DNA of 64,000 nt from Devosia salina (GTDB lineage: Bacteria; Pseudomonadota; Alphaproteobacteria; Rhizobiales; Devosiaceae): positions 1,096,001 through 1,160,000 of the forward strand of contig NZ_CP080590.1 of the NCBI RefSeq assembly GCF_019504385.1. Direction: 5' to 3'. Both the position numbers and the translations under genes were made by a program. The notes beneath the pieces are model-generated. The model searched no databases, was not told the DNA's origin, and saw nothing but the letters and a program-made list of their open reading frames with translations. Shown here piece after piece: positions 26,017 through 34,847 of this stretch (position 1 is its first letter; each line of letters opens with the position of its first letter).

Positions 26017-26906
26017 CCTGCAGCGGCGATGGATAGGCAGCGCCTCAGCGCCCATGCTGTCATCCGGGCATCCTTGTCCTTCAGGGCATCGTGGAGCACC
26101 CCCAGCCCGACGCGGATCTGGTAGCAGGTCAGGGTGTCGCGCTCCTCGATCCGCCAGGGCTCATGCTGTTCTATGAAGCGGCATTGCTGCTCCATACTGT
26201 CGAGCCATGGTCGCCAGTAGAAGACATTGGCGATGTCATAGAGCGGATCGCCGATCATGGCCTCCGACCAGTCGATCAGGCCGGTTATCGCGCCGCCCTG
26301 TACCAGCACGTTGTTCGATCCGAAGTCGCCATGAACGAGTCTGCGACGATCCGGCAGCGCCACTGCCATCCGGCACACCCTGTCGACCAGGCGGGAAACA
26401 TCTGTGCCTGGCGACGCGGGCAATGCAGTCCAGTTCCACGTCCCGACCTCTGCAACAAAATCCGGCCACTGAGCAAAGGCTGTTTCTCCAGACGCGTTGA
26501 ATGGTCCTGCGCCTCGCACCCAACTCAACTCCAGTGCGGCCAGGGCATCAAGCAGTTGTCCCATCGCAGCGCCATAGTGCAGGGCCTCGCCCCTCGGCAG
26601 CGCTTGCAGAGTGTCGCCCGCAAGTCGGCGAGATACGCAATACCAGGAACCGGTCCCGGTGGGCGCTAGCCGCAAGACCTCAGGCACGGGAATCCCCGGG
26701 CCGTGAAATCGCTCATGCGCCAGGCGATCTTTCTCAAATCCCGCGGCGGAACGGTTGACCCGCACGACAAGGCGGTCGTCCTCAATGTCAAAGGCATAGA
26801 CGCGAGACTCTTCTCCTTCCACAAGCGGCCAGAAGGCAGAAATGCCGGCAAAGTCCTTGTCCAACAGGGCCTTGAGCGCATTGGCCTCGATCTGTGGCTT
26901 ACCCAC
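26013..26906 (-). CDS. Aminoglycoside phosphotransferase family, APH(4)/hygromycin-kinase-like
   Basis: 297 residues, a complete kinase. The catalytic loop is LVHGDFGSNNVLV (about 190-202) and the metal-binding motif is LIDWSEAMIGDP (about 211-222). Well beyond these shared motifs, it parallels hygromycin B phosphotransferase APH(4)-Ia as I remember that protein: EGEESR then F-D near residue 30, VRVN, GFEKDR, IPVPEVL, CVSRR, DFGSNNVL, WSEAM, YWRPWLDSMEQQ and IRVGL, in the same order and spacing. Its genes overlap VOC (4 bases) and moaA (8 bases), so it is tightly packed in the chromosome. It may confer aminocyclitol resistance or have another, older substrate; sequence cannot decide. Confidence 0.85.
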   Translation of the reverse strand: MGKPQIEANALKALLDKDFAGISAFWPLVEGEESRVYAFDIEDDRLVVRVNRSAAGFEKDRLAHERFHGPGIPVPEVLRLAPTGTGSWYCVSRRLAGDTLQALPRGEALHYGAAMGQLLDALAALELSWVRGAGPFNASGETAFAQWPDFVAEVGTWNWTALPASPGTDVSRLVDRVCRMAVALPDRRRLVHGDFGSNNVLVQGGAITGLIDWSEAMIGDPLYDIANVFYWRPWLDSMEQQCRFIEQHEPWRIEERDTLTCYQIRVGLGVLHDALKDKDARMTAWALRRCLSIAAAG

Positions 26907-27912
26907 CCGTGACGCTCATATGCCGCGCCACGGCCGGCGCCTCGTGGGTCCGGTCGAGCACGAAATCATGGCCCTTGGGCTTGATGATCATGGCGTGGTC
27001 CAGCGCCGCGTCCAGCGCGGCCATGCCCCCTTCGCGCCAGGCATCGCGCAGGTTCACCTGGTCGTCCTGGCCCAGGCAGAGGAACAATTGCCCGGTGGCC
27101 GTTAGCCGCACGCGATTGCAGCTCTCGCAGAAATTGTGGCTCATCGGGGTGATGAAGCCCAGCGTGCCGCCGGTCTCGGCCACATGCACATAGCGGGCAG
27201 GCCCGCCGGTGCGCTTGTCGAGCTTGGCGAAAGTATATCGCCTTGCCAGCCGCTCATGCAGTTCGCGCAGCGGCAAATAGCTGTCCACCCGATCGATCCC
27301 GACTTCGCCCAGCGGCATGCCTTCGATCAGGGTCAGGCCCATGCCCTGGCCATGCGCCCAGGCCATCATGGCTTCGATCTCGTCGTCATTGACGCCGCGC
27401 ATCGCCACCATGTTGATCTTGATGGCAAGCCCCGCCGCCTGGGCCGCTGCAATGCCCGTCAGCACATCCTCGATCCGCCCCCGTCGCGTGATCTGCCGGA
27501 AGCGTCCGGGATCGAGCGTGTCGAGGGACACATTGACCCGACGAACGCCCGCCGCAAACAGGCTCTCGGCATGCTTGCCGAGCTGGCTGCCATTGGTGGT
27601 GAGGGTCAGTTCATCAAGCCCGTTGCCGATCCTGCTGCCCAGGCTGCGGACCAGCGACATGATATCGCGGCGCACCAGCGGCTCGCCGCCCGTCAGCCGG
27701 ATTTTGGTGGTGCCGCGCGCGATGAAGGCGCCGGCTATGGCCTCGACTTCCTCGAAGCTGAGCACGTCCTTCTTGGGCAGGAAGGTCATGTCTTCGGCCA
27801 TGCAATAGACACAGCGGAAGTCGCAGCGATCAGTGACCGAAATGCGCAGATAGGAGATGCGGCGGCCGAAGCTGTCGATCAGGGGGCGTTGCGAAAGGGA
27901 CGAACCAGTCAT
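26899..27912 (-). CDS. moaA: GTP 3',8-cyclase (molybdenum cofactor biosynthesis)
   Basis: 337 residues from the ATG at 27912 (an ATG two codons up is possible). A radical-SAM enzyme that converts GTP to 3',8-cyclo-H2GTP, the first step of molybdopterin. The N-terminal SAM cluster is CDFRCVYCMAE (Cys-x3-Cys-x2-Cys). The second, substrate-binding cluster is FCESCNRVRLTATGQLFLC. The protein ends in the Gly-Gly pair typical of MoaA. moaC is not adjacent. The gene overlaps the kinase gene downstream by 8 bases, so the two are probably co-transcribed. Confidence 0.95.
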   Translation of the reverse strand: MTGSSLSQRPLIDSFGRRISYLRISVTDRCDFRCVYCMAEDMTFLPKKDVLSFEEVEAIAGAFIARGTTKIRLTGGEPLVRRDIMSLVRSLGSRIGNGLDELTLTTNGSQLGKHAESLFAAGVRRVNVSLDTLDPGRFRQITRRGRIEDVLTGIAAAQAAGLAIKINMVAMRGVNDDEIEAMMAWAHGQGMGLTLIEGMPLGEVGIDRVDSYLPLRELHERLARRYTFAKLDKRTGGPARYVHVAETGGTLGFITPMSHNFCESCNRVRLTATGQLFLCLGQDDQVNLRDAWREGGMAALDAALDHAMIIKPKGHDFVLDRTHEAPAVARHMSVTGG

Positions 27913-27949
27913 GCACACAATCTAATCGTCATCGGGCCCGGCGCAAAGC

Positions 27950-27984
27950 GGCCGAAAAGCAAAGGGCCGCCAAATTGGCGGCCC
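27950..27984 (-). terminator. Rho-independent terminator after the L,D-transpeptidase gene
   Basis: On the minus strand, GGGCCGCC-AATTT-GGCGGCCC is followed by TTTGCTTTT. The stem is 8 perfect GC-rich pairs, 22 bases past the stop of the L,D-transpeptidase gene and before moaA. It is one of the clearest intrinsic terminators in the window. Confidence 0.8.
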
Positions 27985-28005
27985 CTGTCGAAATCTTTAT
28001 GTCGC

Positions 28006-28593
28006 TCAGTGCTTGACCACGATAAGCGCGCCGACCTGCACGCGATCATAGAGATCGGTGATGTCGTCATTGGTCAGGCGGATACAGCCCGAGGACACGG
28101 CCTGGCCGATGGACCAGGGCTCGGACGTGCCATGCACGCGGTAGAGCGTCGAGCCGATATAGAGGGCGCGGGCGCCAAGCGGATTGTCCGGGCCGCCGGG
28201 CATATAGGCCGGCAGGTCGGGAACGCGCTTGCGCATGGCCGGCGGCGGGGTCCAGCCGGGCCACTCGGCCTTGCGGGTGATCCGGTGGGTGCCGGACCAG
28301 CGGAACCCGTCACGGCCCACGCCAATACCGTATTTCATCGCCTTGCCGTCTTCGAGCACAAGATACAGGCGGCGCTCGCTCGTCTCGATGACAATCGTGC
28401 CTGGCTTGTGGGTGGTTTCGTAGCTGACAATCTGTTTGCGGATCGGGCTGCCGCCGCGATTGGCAGTCGCGGCGCGATCCTCGAACTGATTGGTGTCGGG
28501 ATTATACCACAATGCTGCGCTGGTCGGCAGCACGCTGCTGGCCGCCAGCAGGATCGCCATGCCGATCGCCAATGCAATTCTAAAGATGCTCAT
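28006..28593 (-). CDS. L,D-transpeptidase (YkuD domain), exported
   Basis: 195 residues. It begins with a signal peptide (MSIFRIALAIGMAILLAASS, cleavage near residue 26). The YkuD domain covers about 65-193, with the catalytic signature HGT...SSGCIRLTNDDI: nucleophile Cys in SGCIR and the upstream His in YRVHGTSEPW. These periplasmic enzymes make 3-3 cross-links in peptidoglycan or attach proteins to it. A short alpha-proteobacterial form with no LysM domain. Single gene with its own terminator. Confidence 0.92.
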   Translation of the reverse strand: MSIFRIALAIGMAILLAASSVLPTSAALWYNPDTNQFEDRAATANRGGSPIRKQIVSYETTHKPGTIVIETSERRLYLVLEDGKAMKYGIGVGRDGFRWSGTHRITRKAEWPGWTPPPAMRKRVPDLPAYMPGGPDNPLGARALYIGSTLYRVHGTSEPWSIGQAVSSGCIRLTNDDITDLYDRVQVGALIVVKH

Positions 28594-28840
28594 GCTTCCA
28601 CTTGGCCTCTGATGCGCTGGCCTGATTCGTGCCCGCGACTATTTGCGCTCTTTACTGTGTATGCGGAACTCCCGGAAGAGACGTGCCACTTTTCCGCCGC
28701 ATATGCGATATCATCGCCATATTGTGTTGCCAGCCGGTTACACTGGTGGCTCACCAAAGCGTGATTGACCGCCCAAGGTCGGCTTGACAGCAGGCGTTTG
28801 CGCCTGTCACACCCCCGCCAATTGCATCAGGAGTGGCGCC

Positions 28841-29539
28841 ATGAGCGAAGCCCTCAAGCGTGAAGCTGCGGCCCGGGCCGTCGCCGAGATATCGTCGGGT
28901 ATGAAAGTGGGGCTCGGCACCGGCTCCACCGCCCGCCATTTCGTCGACCTGCTGGGTGAGCGCGTGACGCAGGGACTCGAGATCGTCGGCGTCCCGACCT
29001 CCGAGGCGACGGCCCGACAGGCCCGCGACTGCGGCATACCGCTTTCGGACCTCGATGCTCTCGACCGGCTCGACGTCACCGTCGATGGTGCCGACGAAAT
29101 CGATGCGGCGCTGAACCTGATAAAAGGGGGCGGCGGCGCGCTTCTGCGCGAGAAAATCGTGGCGGCGGCTTCGGACGCCATGATCGTGATCGCTGACAGC
29201 TCCAAGCTGGTGGAGACTCTGGGCCGTTTTCCGCTGCCCATCGAAGTCAATGCCTTCGGCCTTGGTGCAACCCGGCGCGCTGTGGCCGATGTCCTGGCAC
29301 GCCATGATGCCCAGGGTGCACTAAGGCTGCGCGTGACCGCCGACGGCAAGGACTTCGTCACCGACGGTGGGCATTTCATTCTTGATGCTTTTTTTGGCCG
29401 CATTTCGCAGCCAGAAGCGCTCTCCAGCGAGCTTTTGAACATTCCGGGCGTCGTCCAGCACGGGCTGTTCCTCAATATGTGCCGCAAGGCTTATGTGGCG
29501 ACGCCAAATGGCGTAGAAACACTTCTCAAGGGCAATTGA
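28841..29539 (+). CDS. rpiA: Ribose-5-phosphate isomerase A
   Basis: 232 residues from the ATG at 28841, with AGGAG 7 bases upstream. It interconverts ribose-5-phosphate and ribulose-5-phosphate in the pentose phosphate pathway. Motifs: GLGTGSTARHFVDLLG (phosphate loop), TVDGADEID with catalytic Asp, IKGGGGALLREKIVA with catalytic Glu and Lys, and TDGGHFILD. A perfect TTGACA lies at 28784, overlapping a small hairpin (28791-28806). It is followed 20 bases later by the DUF2059 gene, probably as one operon. Confidence 0.96.
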   Translation: MSEALKREAAARAVAEISSGMKVGLGTGSTARHFVDLLGERVTQGLEIVGVPTSEATARQARDCGIPLSDLDALDRLDVTVDGADEIDAALNLIKGGGGALLREKIVAAASDAMIVIADSSKLVETLGRFPLPIEVNAFGLGATRRAVADVLARHDAQGALRLRVTADGKDFVTDGGHFILDAFFGRISQPEALSSELLNIPGVVQHGLFLNMCRKAYVATPNGVETLLKGN

Positions 29540-29559
29540 CCAGGGTGGAACGGGACACG

Positions 29560-30087
29560 ATGGCTTTCTCCAATATTCGAAACTGGGCGCGTGGCGTCAG
29601 GATGATTGCGCTGGCCGCGATGGTGGCGCTCGGTGCCAATGCCGTTGTGCCGGCCCTGGCCCAGGAAGTTGCCCCCGAGCAACTGGCCATGGCGCGCAAA
29701 TATATCGACCTGACCGATCGTGGCGCCGTGTTCGAAACCACTGTCGTCGAGGTTGGCATCGATACCCTGCGCCAGATCGTGACCCAGAACCCGGAAATCC
29801 AGGAACAGACCAGCGACGTCATCGGCGATGTCATCAAGGAATACAACGGTCGCAAGGGCGAACTGCTCGATCAGTTCGCGCGCATCTATGCGATCTACTT
29901 TTCCATGGAAGAGCTGACCGAAATCGTCGCTTTCTACGAGTCGCCCACGGGCCAGAAACTGGCCAAGGCCAATTCCGACCTCAACACCGATATTCGCCGT
30001 GTCCTGCAGGTCTACACCAACAACCTTCGGACCGAATTCTTCGCCAAGGTGCGGGCCGGTCTGCGTGAAAAGGGCGTGGAGCTCTGA
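29560..30087 (+). CDS. Exported DUF2059 protein
   Basis: 175 residues from the ATG at 29560 (MAFSNIRNW). A signal peptide spans about residues 1-35, ending in ALAQE. The DUF2059 helical domain is at about 85-150, marked by FSMEELTEIVAFYESPTGQK. The family is periplasmic and widespread in proteobacteria; its function is not established. It lies 20 bases after rpiA and just before a strong terminator, so the two genes form an operon of two. Confidence 0.88.
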   Translation: MAFSNIRNWARGVRMIALAAMVALGANAVVPALAQEVAPEQLAMARKYIDLTDRGAVFETTVVEVGIDTLRQIVTQNPEIQEQTSDVIGDVIKEYNGRKGELLDQFARIYAIYFSMEELTEIVAFYESPTGQKLAKANSDLNTDIRRVLQVYTNNLRTEFFAKVRAGLREKGVEL

Positions 30088-30108
30088 GCGCAGCGCAGTC
30101 CTGAGTTG

Positions 30109-30138
30109 AAGACCCCGCCTTGTGCGGGGTCTTTTTTT
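30109..30138 (+). terminator. Rho-independent terminator after rpiA-DUF2059
   Basis: AGACCCCGC-CTTGT-GCGGGGTCT followed directly by seven or more T residues. A textbook intrinsic terminator 22 bases past the DUF2059 stop. Confidence 0.92.
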
Positions 30139-30223
30139 GTGCGAAGCCGCACATCATATCCATCGGTACTAGACGATGGACCAGAACTGTGATGCGCGGC
30201 ATGCATCCGGGCAGGGGGCTCTC

Positions 30224-31597
30224 ATGGAATTCGACTACGACCTGATTGTCATCGGCGCAGGCTCAGGCGGCGTGCGCGCCGCGCGCATGGCGGCCACCTA
30301 TGGAGCCAAGGTTGCGATCGTCGAGGAATTCCGGGTTGGCGGCACCTGCGTGATCCGCGGCTGCGTTCCCAAGAAGCTCTATGTCTACGCGGCGCGCTTC
30401 CGCGATCAGTTCGATGTGGCCGGGAGTTTCGGCTGGCAGGTCGATGCCAGCTTCGACTGGCCGACCCTGGTTGCCGCCAAGGAAAAGGAAATTACCCGGC
30501 TCGAGCACGGCTATACCAGCAATCTCGAAAAGCCCGGCGTGGAGATCATCCGCGACCGTGCGGTGGTCACCGGACCCAATGGCATTCGCCTCGTCCGCGA
30601 TGGCCGCGAACTGAGCGCCAAATATCTCTTGGTCGCGACGGGCGCCCATCCGTTCATTCCCGATATCCCGGGCGCCGAATTCGGCATCACCTCCAATGAG
30701 GCCTTTGACCTTCCGGCCCTGCCGCACTCCATCCTGATCGAGGGCGGCGGCTATATTGCCGTCGAGTTCGCCACCATTTTCGCCGGGCTGGGCGTCAACA
30801 CCTCCATTATCTACCGCGGGGACTGCATCCTGCGCGGCTTTGACGAAGACATGCGGCGCGGCCTGGAGGCGGGCCTCACCGAGCGTGGCATCCGGCTGAT
30901 CTACCAGACCACCATCAAATCCCTGGCCCGCACCGGCAGCGACACAACCGCCACGTTCAGTGATGGCACCTCGGCACCCTTTGGTGCGGTGATGTTCGCC
31001 ACGGGCCGCCGCCCCAACATCGATGGCCTTGGCCTGGAAGCCGCTGGCGTCAAGCTGACCGAACACGGTTCGGTCGCGGTGGATGAATATTCGCAGACCT
31101 CTGTGCCATCCATCTATGCCGTCGGCGACGTCACCGGCCGCGCCCAGCTGACGCCCGTCGCCATCCGCGAAGGCTGGTACTTTGCCGAGACCGTGTTCAA
31201 CGACAATCCAATGAAGGTCGACCATTCGCTGATCCCCACCGCGGTCTTCGCCGAGCCCGAGATCGGCACGGTTGGTCTCACCGAGGCCGAGGCGGCTACC
31301 CATGGCGACGTGGACGTCTATGTCGCCCGCTTCCGCCCCATGCAGAACACGCTCTCGGATCGCACCGAGCGCATGGTTCTCAAACTCATCACCGAGAAGG
31401 ACGGGGGCAAGGTCCTGGGCGTTCATATTCTGGGTCCAGGGGCGGCCGAGATGATCCAGCTCGTCGGCATCGCCGTCGGCATGGGCGCCACCAAGGCCGA
31501 TTTCGACCGCACCATTGCGCTCCATCCTTCGGCCGCCGAAGAGCTCGTCACCTTCAAGGCGCCGACCTATGTCTATCGCGACTGTAAGAAGGTCTGA
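30224..31597 (+). CDS. gor: Glutathione-disulfide reductase
   Basis: 457 residues from the ATG at 30224; CAGGGGG lies just upstream. A cytoplasmic FAD enzyme that reduces oxidised glutathione with NADPH. FAD fold: LIVIGAGSGGVRAARMAA. Redox-active pair: GGTCVIRGCVPKK (Cys-x4-Cys). NADPH fold: IEGGGYIAVEFATIFAGLG. Second FAD motif: YAVGDVTG. The catalytic His-Glu pair is at the C-terminus in LHPSAAEELVT. Length and all residues fit GR, including a Val-Ile rather than Val-Asn between the cysteines. Confidence 0.95.
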   Translation: MEFDYDLIVIGAGSGGVRAARMAATYGAKVAIVEEFRVGGTCVIRGCVPKKLYVYAARFRDQFDVAGSFGWQVDASFDWPTLVAAKEKEITRLEHGYTSNLEKPGVEIIRDRAVVTGPNGIRLVRDGRELSAKYLLVATGAHPFIPDIPGAEFGITSNEAFDLPALPHSILIEGGGYIAVEFATIFAGLGVNTSIIYRGDCILRGFDEDMRRGLEAGLTERGIRLIYQTTIKSLARTGSDTTATFSDGTSAPFGAVMFATGRRPNIDGLGLEAAGVKLTEHGSVAVDEYSQTSVPSIYAVGDVTGRAQLTPVAIREGWYFAETVFNDNPMKVDHSLIPTAVFAEPEIGTVGLTEAEAATHGDVDVYVARFRPMQNTLSDRTERMVLKLITEKDGGKVLGVHILGPGAAEMIQLVGIAVGMGATKADFDRTIALHPSAAEELVTFKAPTYVYRDCKKV

Positions 31598-31616
31598 GCC
31601 TTTCTCCTTGGCAGGG

Positions 31617-31642
31617 GCGCTCTGGCTTGCTAGAGCGCCCAC
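31617..31642 (+). terminator. Hairpin between gor and DAHP synthase genes
   Basis: GGGCGCTCT-N8-AGAGCGCCC, a perfect 9-base-pair stem without a T-run, 20 bases after the gor stop. It may reduce read-through into the DAHP synthase gene or stabilise the gor mRNA. There is no aromatic-rich leader peptide in this 78-base gap. Confidence 0.4.
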
Positions 31643-31675
31643 AGTGACCGTGCCCCGGCTCAAGCGAGACAGAAA

Positions 31676-33052
31676 ATGACCACCTGGACCCCCAGCTCCT
31701 GGCGTGACAAGCCGATCAAGCAGGTGCCTGCCTATCCCGATCCGGCGGCGCTGGCTGAAGCCGAGCGTCAGCTGGGCACCTTCCCGCCGCTGGTCTTTGC
31801 CGGCGAGGCGCGCGAGCTGAAGTCCCGCCTGGCCGCCGTTTCCCGCGGCGAGGCCTTCCTGCTCCAGGGCGGCGACTGCGCCGAAAGCTTTGCCGAGCAC
31901 GGTGCGGACCATATCCGCGACTTCTTCCGCGTCTTCCTGCAGATGGCGGTGGTGTTGACCCATGGCGCGTCCAAGCCCGTGGTCAAGGTCGGCCGCGTAG
32001 CCGGCCAGTTTGCCAAGCCCCGCTCGGCCGATACCGAAACGATCGACGGCGTGGAGCTGCCCTCCTATCGCGGCGACATCATCAACGACATCGCCTTCAC
32101 CGAAGCGGCCCGCGTTCCCGATCCCAATCGCCTGCTGATGGCCTATCGCCAGTCGGCGGCCACGCTCAACCTGCTGCGCGCCTTCTCCATGGGCGGCTAT
32201 GCCGAACTGACCCGCATCCATGAATGGACCATGGGCTTCATGAAGGGCTCGAGCTGGGACGCGCGCTTCGAGGAAGTGGCCCGACGCATCGACGATGCCA
32301 TCACCTTCATGGGTGCTCTCGGCCTCAACCCTGAGAACACGCCGGCGCTCAAGCAGACCAGCTTCTACACCAGCCACGAGGCGCTGCTGCTCGGCTATGA
32401 GGAAGCGCTGACGCGCCGGGATTCGATCACCAACAATTGGTACGCCACCTCCGGTCACATGCTCTGGATCGGCGATCGCACCCGCAATCCCGACGAGGCG
32501 CATGTCGAATATTTCGCCGGCATCAACAATCCCATCGGCATCAAGTGCGGACCAAGCCTTGCCAATGACGACCTGTTGCGCCTGCTCGACCGGCTCAATC
32601 CCACCGACGAGGCCGGGCGCATCACGCTGATCTCGCGCTTTGGCGCCGACAAGGTGCACGAGCACCTGCCGCGCCTGATCGAAACCGTGCAGAAGGCCGG
32701 CCGCACCGTTGTCTGGTGCTGCGACCCCATGCATGGCAACACCGTCAAGGCCTCCACCGGCTTCAAGACCCGTCCGTTTGACCGCGTCCTCTCCGAAGTG
32801 AAAAACTTCTTCGAGGTTCACCGCGAAATGGGCACCTATGCGGGCGGCGTCCATATCGAGATGACCGGCGACGACGTCACCGAATGCGTCGGCGGCGTTT
32901 CTGCCGTCACCGAGGCGACCTTGTCGGACCGCTACAACACCTATTGCGACCCGCGCCTCAATGCCAGCCAGGCGCTGGAACTGGCCTTCCTCGTGGCCGA
33001 GGAAGTGCATGCGCAAAAACCCCCGCGCCAGTTGCAGGCGGCCGGCGAGTAG
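31676..33052 (+). CDS. aroG: Class II 3-deoxy-D-arabino-heptulosonate 7-phosphate synthase
   Basis: 458 residues, the plant-like class II form. It condenses phosphoenolpyruvate and erythrose-4-phosphate, the entry to the shikimate pathway. Motifs: LLQGGDCAESF with the metal-binding Cys, KVGRVAGQFAKPRS, SHEALLLGYEEALTR, and the C-terminal metal/substrate segment WCCDPMHGNT. The sequence is full length and starts MTTWTPSSWRDKPIKQ as is typical. Symbols vary for this class (aroG, aroF or aroH); I use aroG only as a label. Confidence 0.93.
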   Translation: MTTWTPSSWRDKPIKQVPAYPDPAALAEAERQLGTFPPLVFAGEARELKSRLAAVSRGEAFLLQGGDCAESFAEHGADHIRDFFRVFLQMAVVLTHGASKPVVKVGRVAGQFAKPRSADTETIDGVELPSYRGDIINDIAFTEAARVPDPNRLLMAYRQSAATLNLLRAFSMGGYAELTRIHEWTMGFMKGSSWDARFEEVARRIDDAITFMGALGLNPENTPALKQTSFYTSHEALLLGYEEALTRRDSITNNWYATSGHMLWIGDRTRNPDEAHVEYFAGINNPIGIKCGPSLANDDLLRLLDRLNPTDEAGRITLISRFGADKVHEHLPRLIETVQKAGRTVVWCCDPMHGNTVKASTGFKTRPFDRVLSEVKNFFEVHREMGTYAGGVHIEMTGDDVTECVGGVSAVTEATLSDRYNTYCDPRLNASQALELAFLVAEEVHAQKPPRQLQAAGE

Positions 33053-33085
33053 CATCGCCAGCCGGCAATGCGTCCTGCCGGCCGC

Positions 33086-33113
33086 GCCGCTTGCCCTTGA
33101 TAGGGTGAGCGGC
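33086..33113 (+). terminator. Hairpin between the DAHP synthase gene and nadE
   Basis: GCCGCTTGCCCT-TGAT-AGGGTGAGCGGC forms a 12-pair stem with two G-T wobbles, 33 bases past the stop. There is no T-run, so termination would need another factor. Confidence 0.4.
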
Positions 33114-33179
33114 TAAGTCTGGCGCCGCATCCGGCCTTTGGCCGGGTGGCCCTGTCCCTTGCACCCAGGCCCATCCCCC

Positions 33180-34847
33180 GTGACCGACCAGCTCCGCATC
33201 GCGCTCGCTCAGTTCAATCCCAAGGTCGGCGATCTGGCCGGCAATCTGGCGCTCGCCCGCAAGGCCCTCGACGACGCCAGTGCGGCCAGGGCCGATATCC
33301 TGATGCTGTCCGAGCTGTTCCTGACCGGCTATTTCCCGGACGACCTGCTGTTCAAGGACCAGTTCATCAAGGACGCCATTGCGGCCGCGCGCGCGCTTGT
33401 GGCCGACACGGTCGGCTGCGGCGTGGTCCTCATCCTGCCCACCATCTGGCTCGACGTGACCGGCCTTCACAATGCGGTGCTGGTTGCCGAGAACGGCGAG
33501 ATCACCGCCATCCGCTACAAGCGCGAATTGCCCAATAGCGACGTGTTCTACGAGAAACGCTATTTCGAAGCCGGCCCGCTGCCGCTGCCGGTCACCATCA
33601 AGGGCGTCCCGGTCGGCATTCCCATCTGCGAGGACATCTGGCACCCGGCCGTGTGCGAACATCTGGCCATGCGCGGCGCCGAGATCATGCTCTGCCCCAA
33701 TGGCTCGCCCTACTGGACCAACAAGCAGCATATCCGCAAGGATCTGGTCCGCGCCCGCGTCGCCGAGGATGGCGTGCCCATGCTCTACCTCAACCAGGTC
33801 GGCGGCCAGGACGAACTGGTCTTCGATGGCGCCTCCTTCGCCATGGAGCCGGGCGACAAGCTGGTGATGCAGGGCAAATCCTTCACGCCCGACTTCATCG
33901 TGACCGACTGGGTGCGCGAAGACGCCGGCTGGACCTGCACCAATGGCCAGGTCGAAGACCTGACCTCGGTCGAGGAAGCGCCCTGGCGCGCCTGCGTGCT
34001 GGGTCTCCGGGACTATGTCCACAAGAACGGCTTTTCCCATGTGGTGCTGGGCCTGTCCGGCGGCATCGACAGCGCCGTGGTCGCCGCCATGGCCGCCGAT
34101 GCCTTCGGGCCGGACAAGGTCCACGCCATCATGCTGCCCTATCGCTACACCTCCGAGGCGAGCATCCGCGACGCCAGGGACTGCGCCGATCGCCTGGGCG
34201 TGCGCTACGACGTCGTCGCCATCGGCGACCCCGTGGATGGCGCGCTCAATGAGCTGCAGCCCATCTTCGGCAATCGCCCCATCGACACCGCCGAGGAAAA
34301 CATCCAGTCGCGCATGCGCGGCACCATCCTCATGGCGGTGTCCAACAAGCTCGGCTCCATGCTGCTCACCACCGGCAACAAGTCCGAAATGGGCGTGGGC
34401 TACGCCACCATCTATGGCGACATGAATGGCGGCTACAATCCGCTCAAGGACATGTTCAAGATGGACGTCTATGCCCTGGCCGCCTGGCGCAACAAGCACG
34501 TGCCGGGCGACTGCCTCGGCCGGGCAGGGGAGGTCATCCCCCAGTCGATCATCGACAAGGCGCCCTCCGCCGAACTCCGCCCCGACCAGACCGACCAGGA
34601 TAGCCTCCCGCCCTATCCGGTGCTCGACGATATCCTCACCTGCATCGTCGAGGAGGAAATGGCGCTGGGCGACATCGTCAAGCGCGGCCACGCGCCCGAC
34701 CTGGTCAAGCGCATCGAGCGGCTGCTCAATATCGCCGAATACAAGCGCCGCCAGTCCGCGCCCGGCCCAAAGCTGACCCCCCGCGCCTTCGGCCAGGGCC
34801 GCAAATATCCCATCACCAATGGCTACAAGGACGGAACCGTCGGATGA
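33180..34847 (+). CDS. nadE: Glutamine-dependent NAD+ synthetase
   Basis: About 555 residues from a GTG at 33180 (reads VTDQLRIALAQFNPKVGD); a TTG 14 codons earlier is possible and neither has a strong Shine-Dalgarno. It makes NAD from deamido-NAD, ATP and glutamine. The N-terminal nitrilase-type glutaminase has its triad Glu in LSELFLTGYFP, Lys in YKRELPNSDVFYEKRYF and Cys in PICEDIWHP. The C-terminal synthetase has the P-loop GLSGGIDSAVVAAM (about 295) and TTGNKSEMGVGYAT. The stop overlaps gltX as ATGA, so the two are translationally coupled. Confidence 0.94.
   Translation: MTDQLRIALAQFNPKVGDLAGNLALARKALDDASAARADILMLSELFLTGYFPDDLLFKDQFIKDAIAAARALVADTVGCGVVLILPTIWLDVTGLHNAVLVAENGEITAIRYKRELPNSDVFYEKRYFEAGPLPLPVTIKGVPVGIPICEDIWHPAVCEHLAMRGAEIMLCPNGSPYWTNKQHIRKDLVRARVAEDGVPMLYLNQVGGQDELVFDGASFAMEPGDKLVMQGKSFTPDFIVTDWVREDAGWTCTNGQVEDLTSVEEAPWRACVLGLRDYVHKNGFSHVVLGLSGGIDSAVVAAMAADAFGPDKVHAIMLPYRYTSEASIRDARDCADRLGVRYDVVAIGDPVDGALNELQPIFGNRPIDTAEENIQSRMRGTILMAVSNKLGSMLLTTGNKSEMGVGYATIYGDMNGGYNPLKDMFKMDVYALAAWRNKHVPGDCLGRAGEVIPQSIIDKAPSAELRPDQTDQDSLPPYPVLDDILTCIVEEEMALGDIVKRGHAPDLVKRIERLLNIAEYKRRQSAPGPKLTPRAFGQGRKYPITNGYKDGTVG

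Noticed and set aside
31598..31675. Possible aromatic-amino-acid leader peptide before the DAHP synthase gene
   Set aside because: No short ORF with Trp, Phe or Tyr codons is present; only a hairpin without a T-run.
30263..33055. A 930-codon minus-strand frame spanning the glutathione reductase and DAHP synthase genes
   Set aside because: It covers two clearly coding genes and the gap between them in antisense; composition is that of a high-GC shadow frame.
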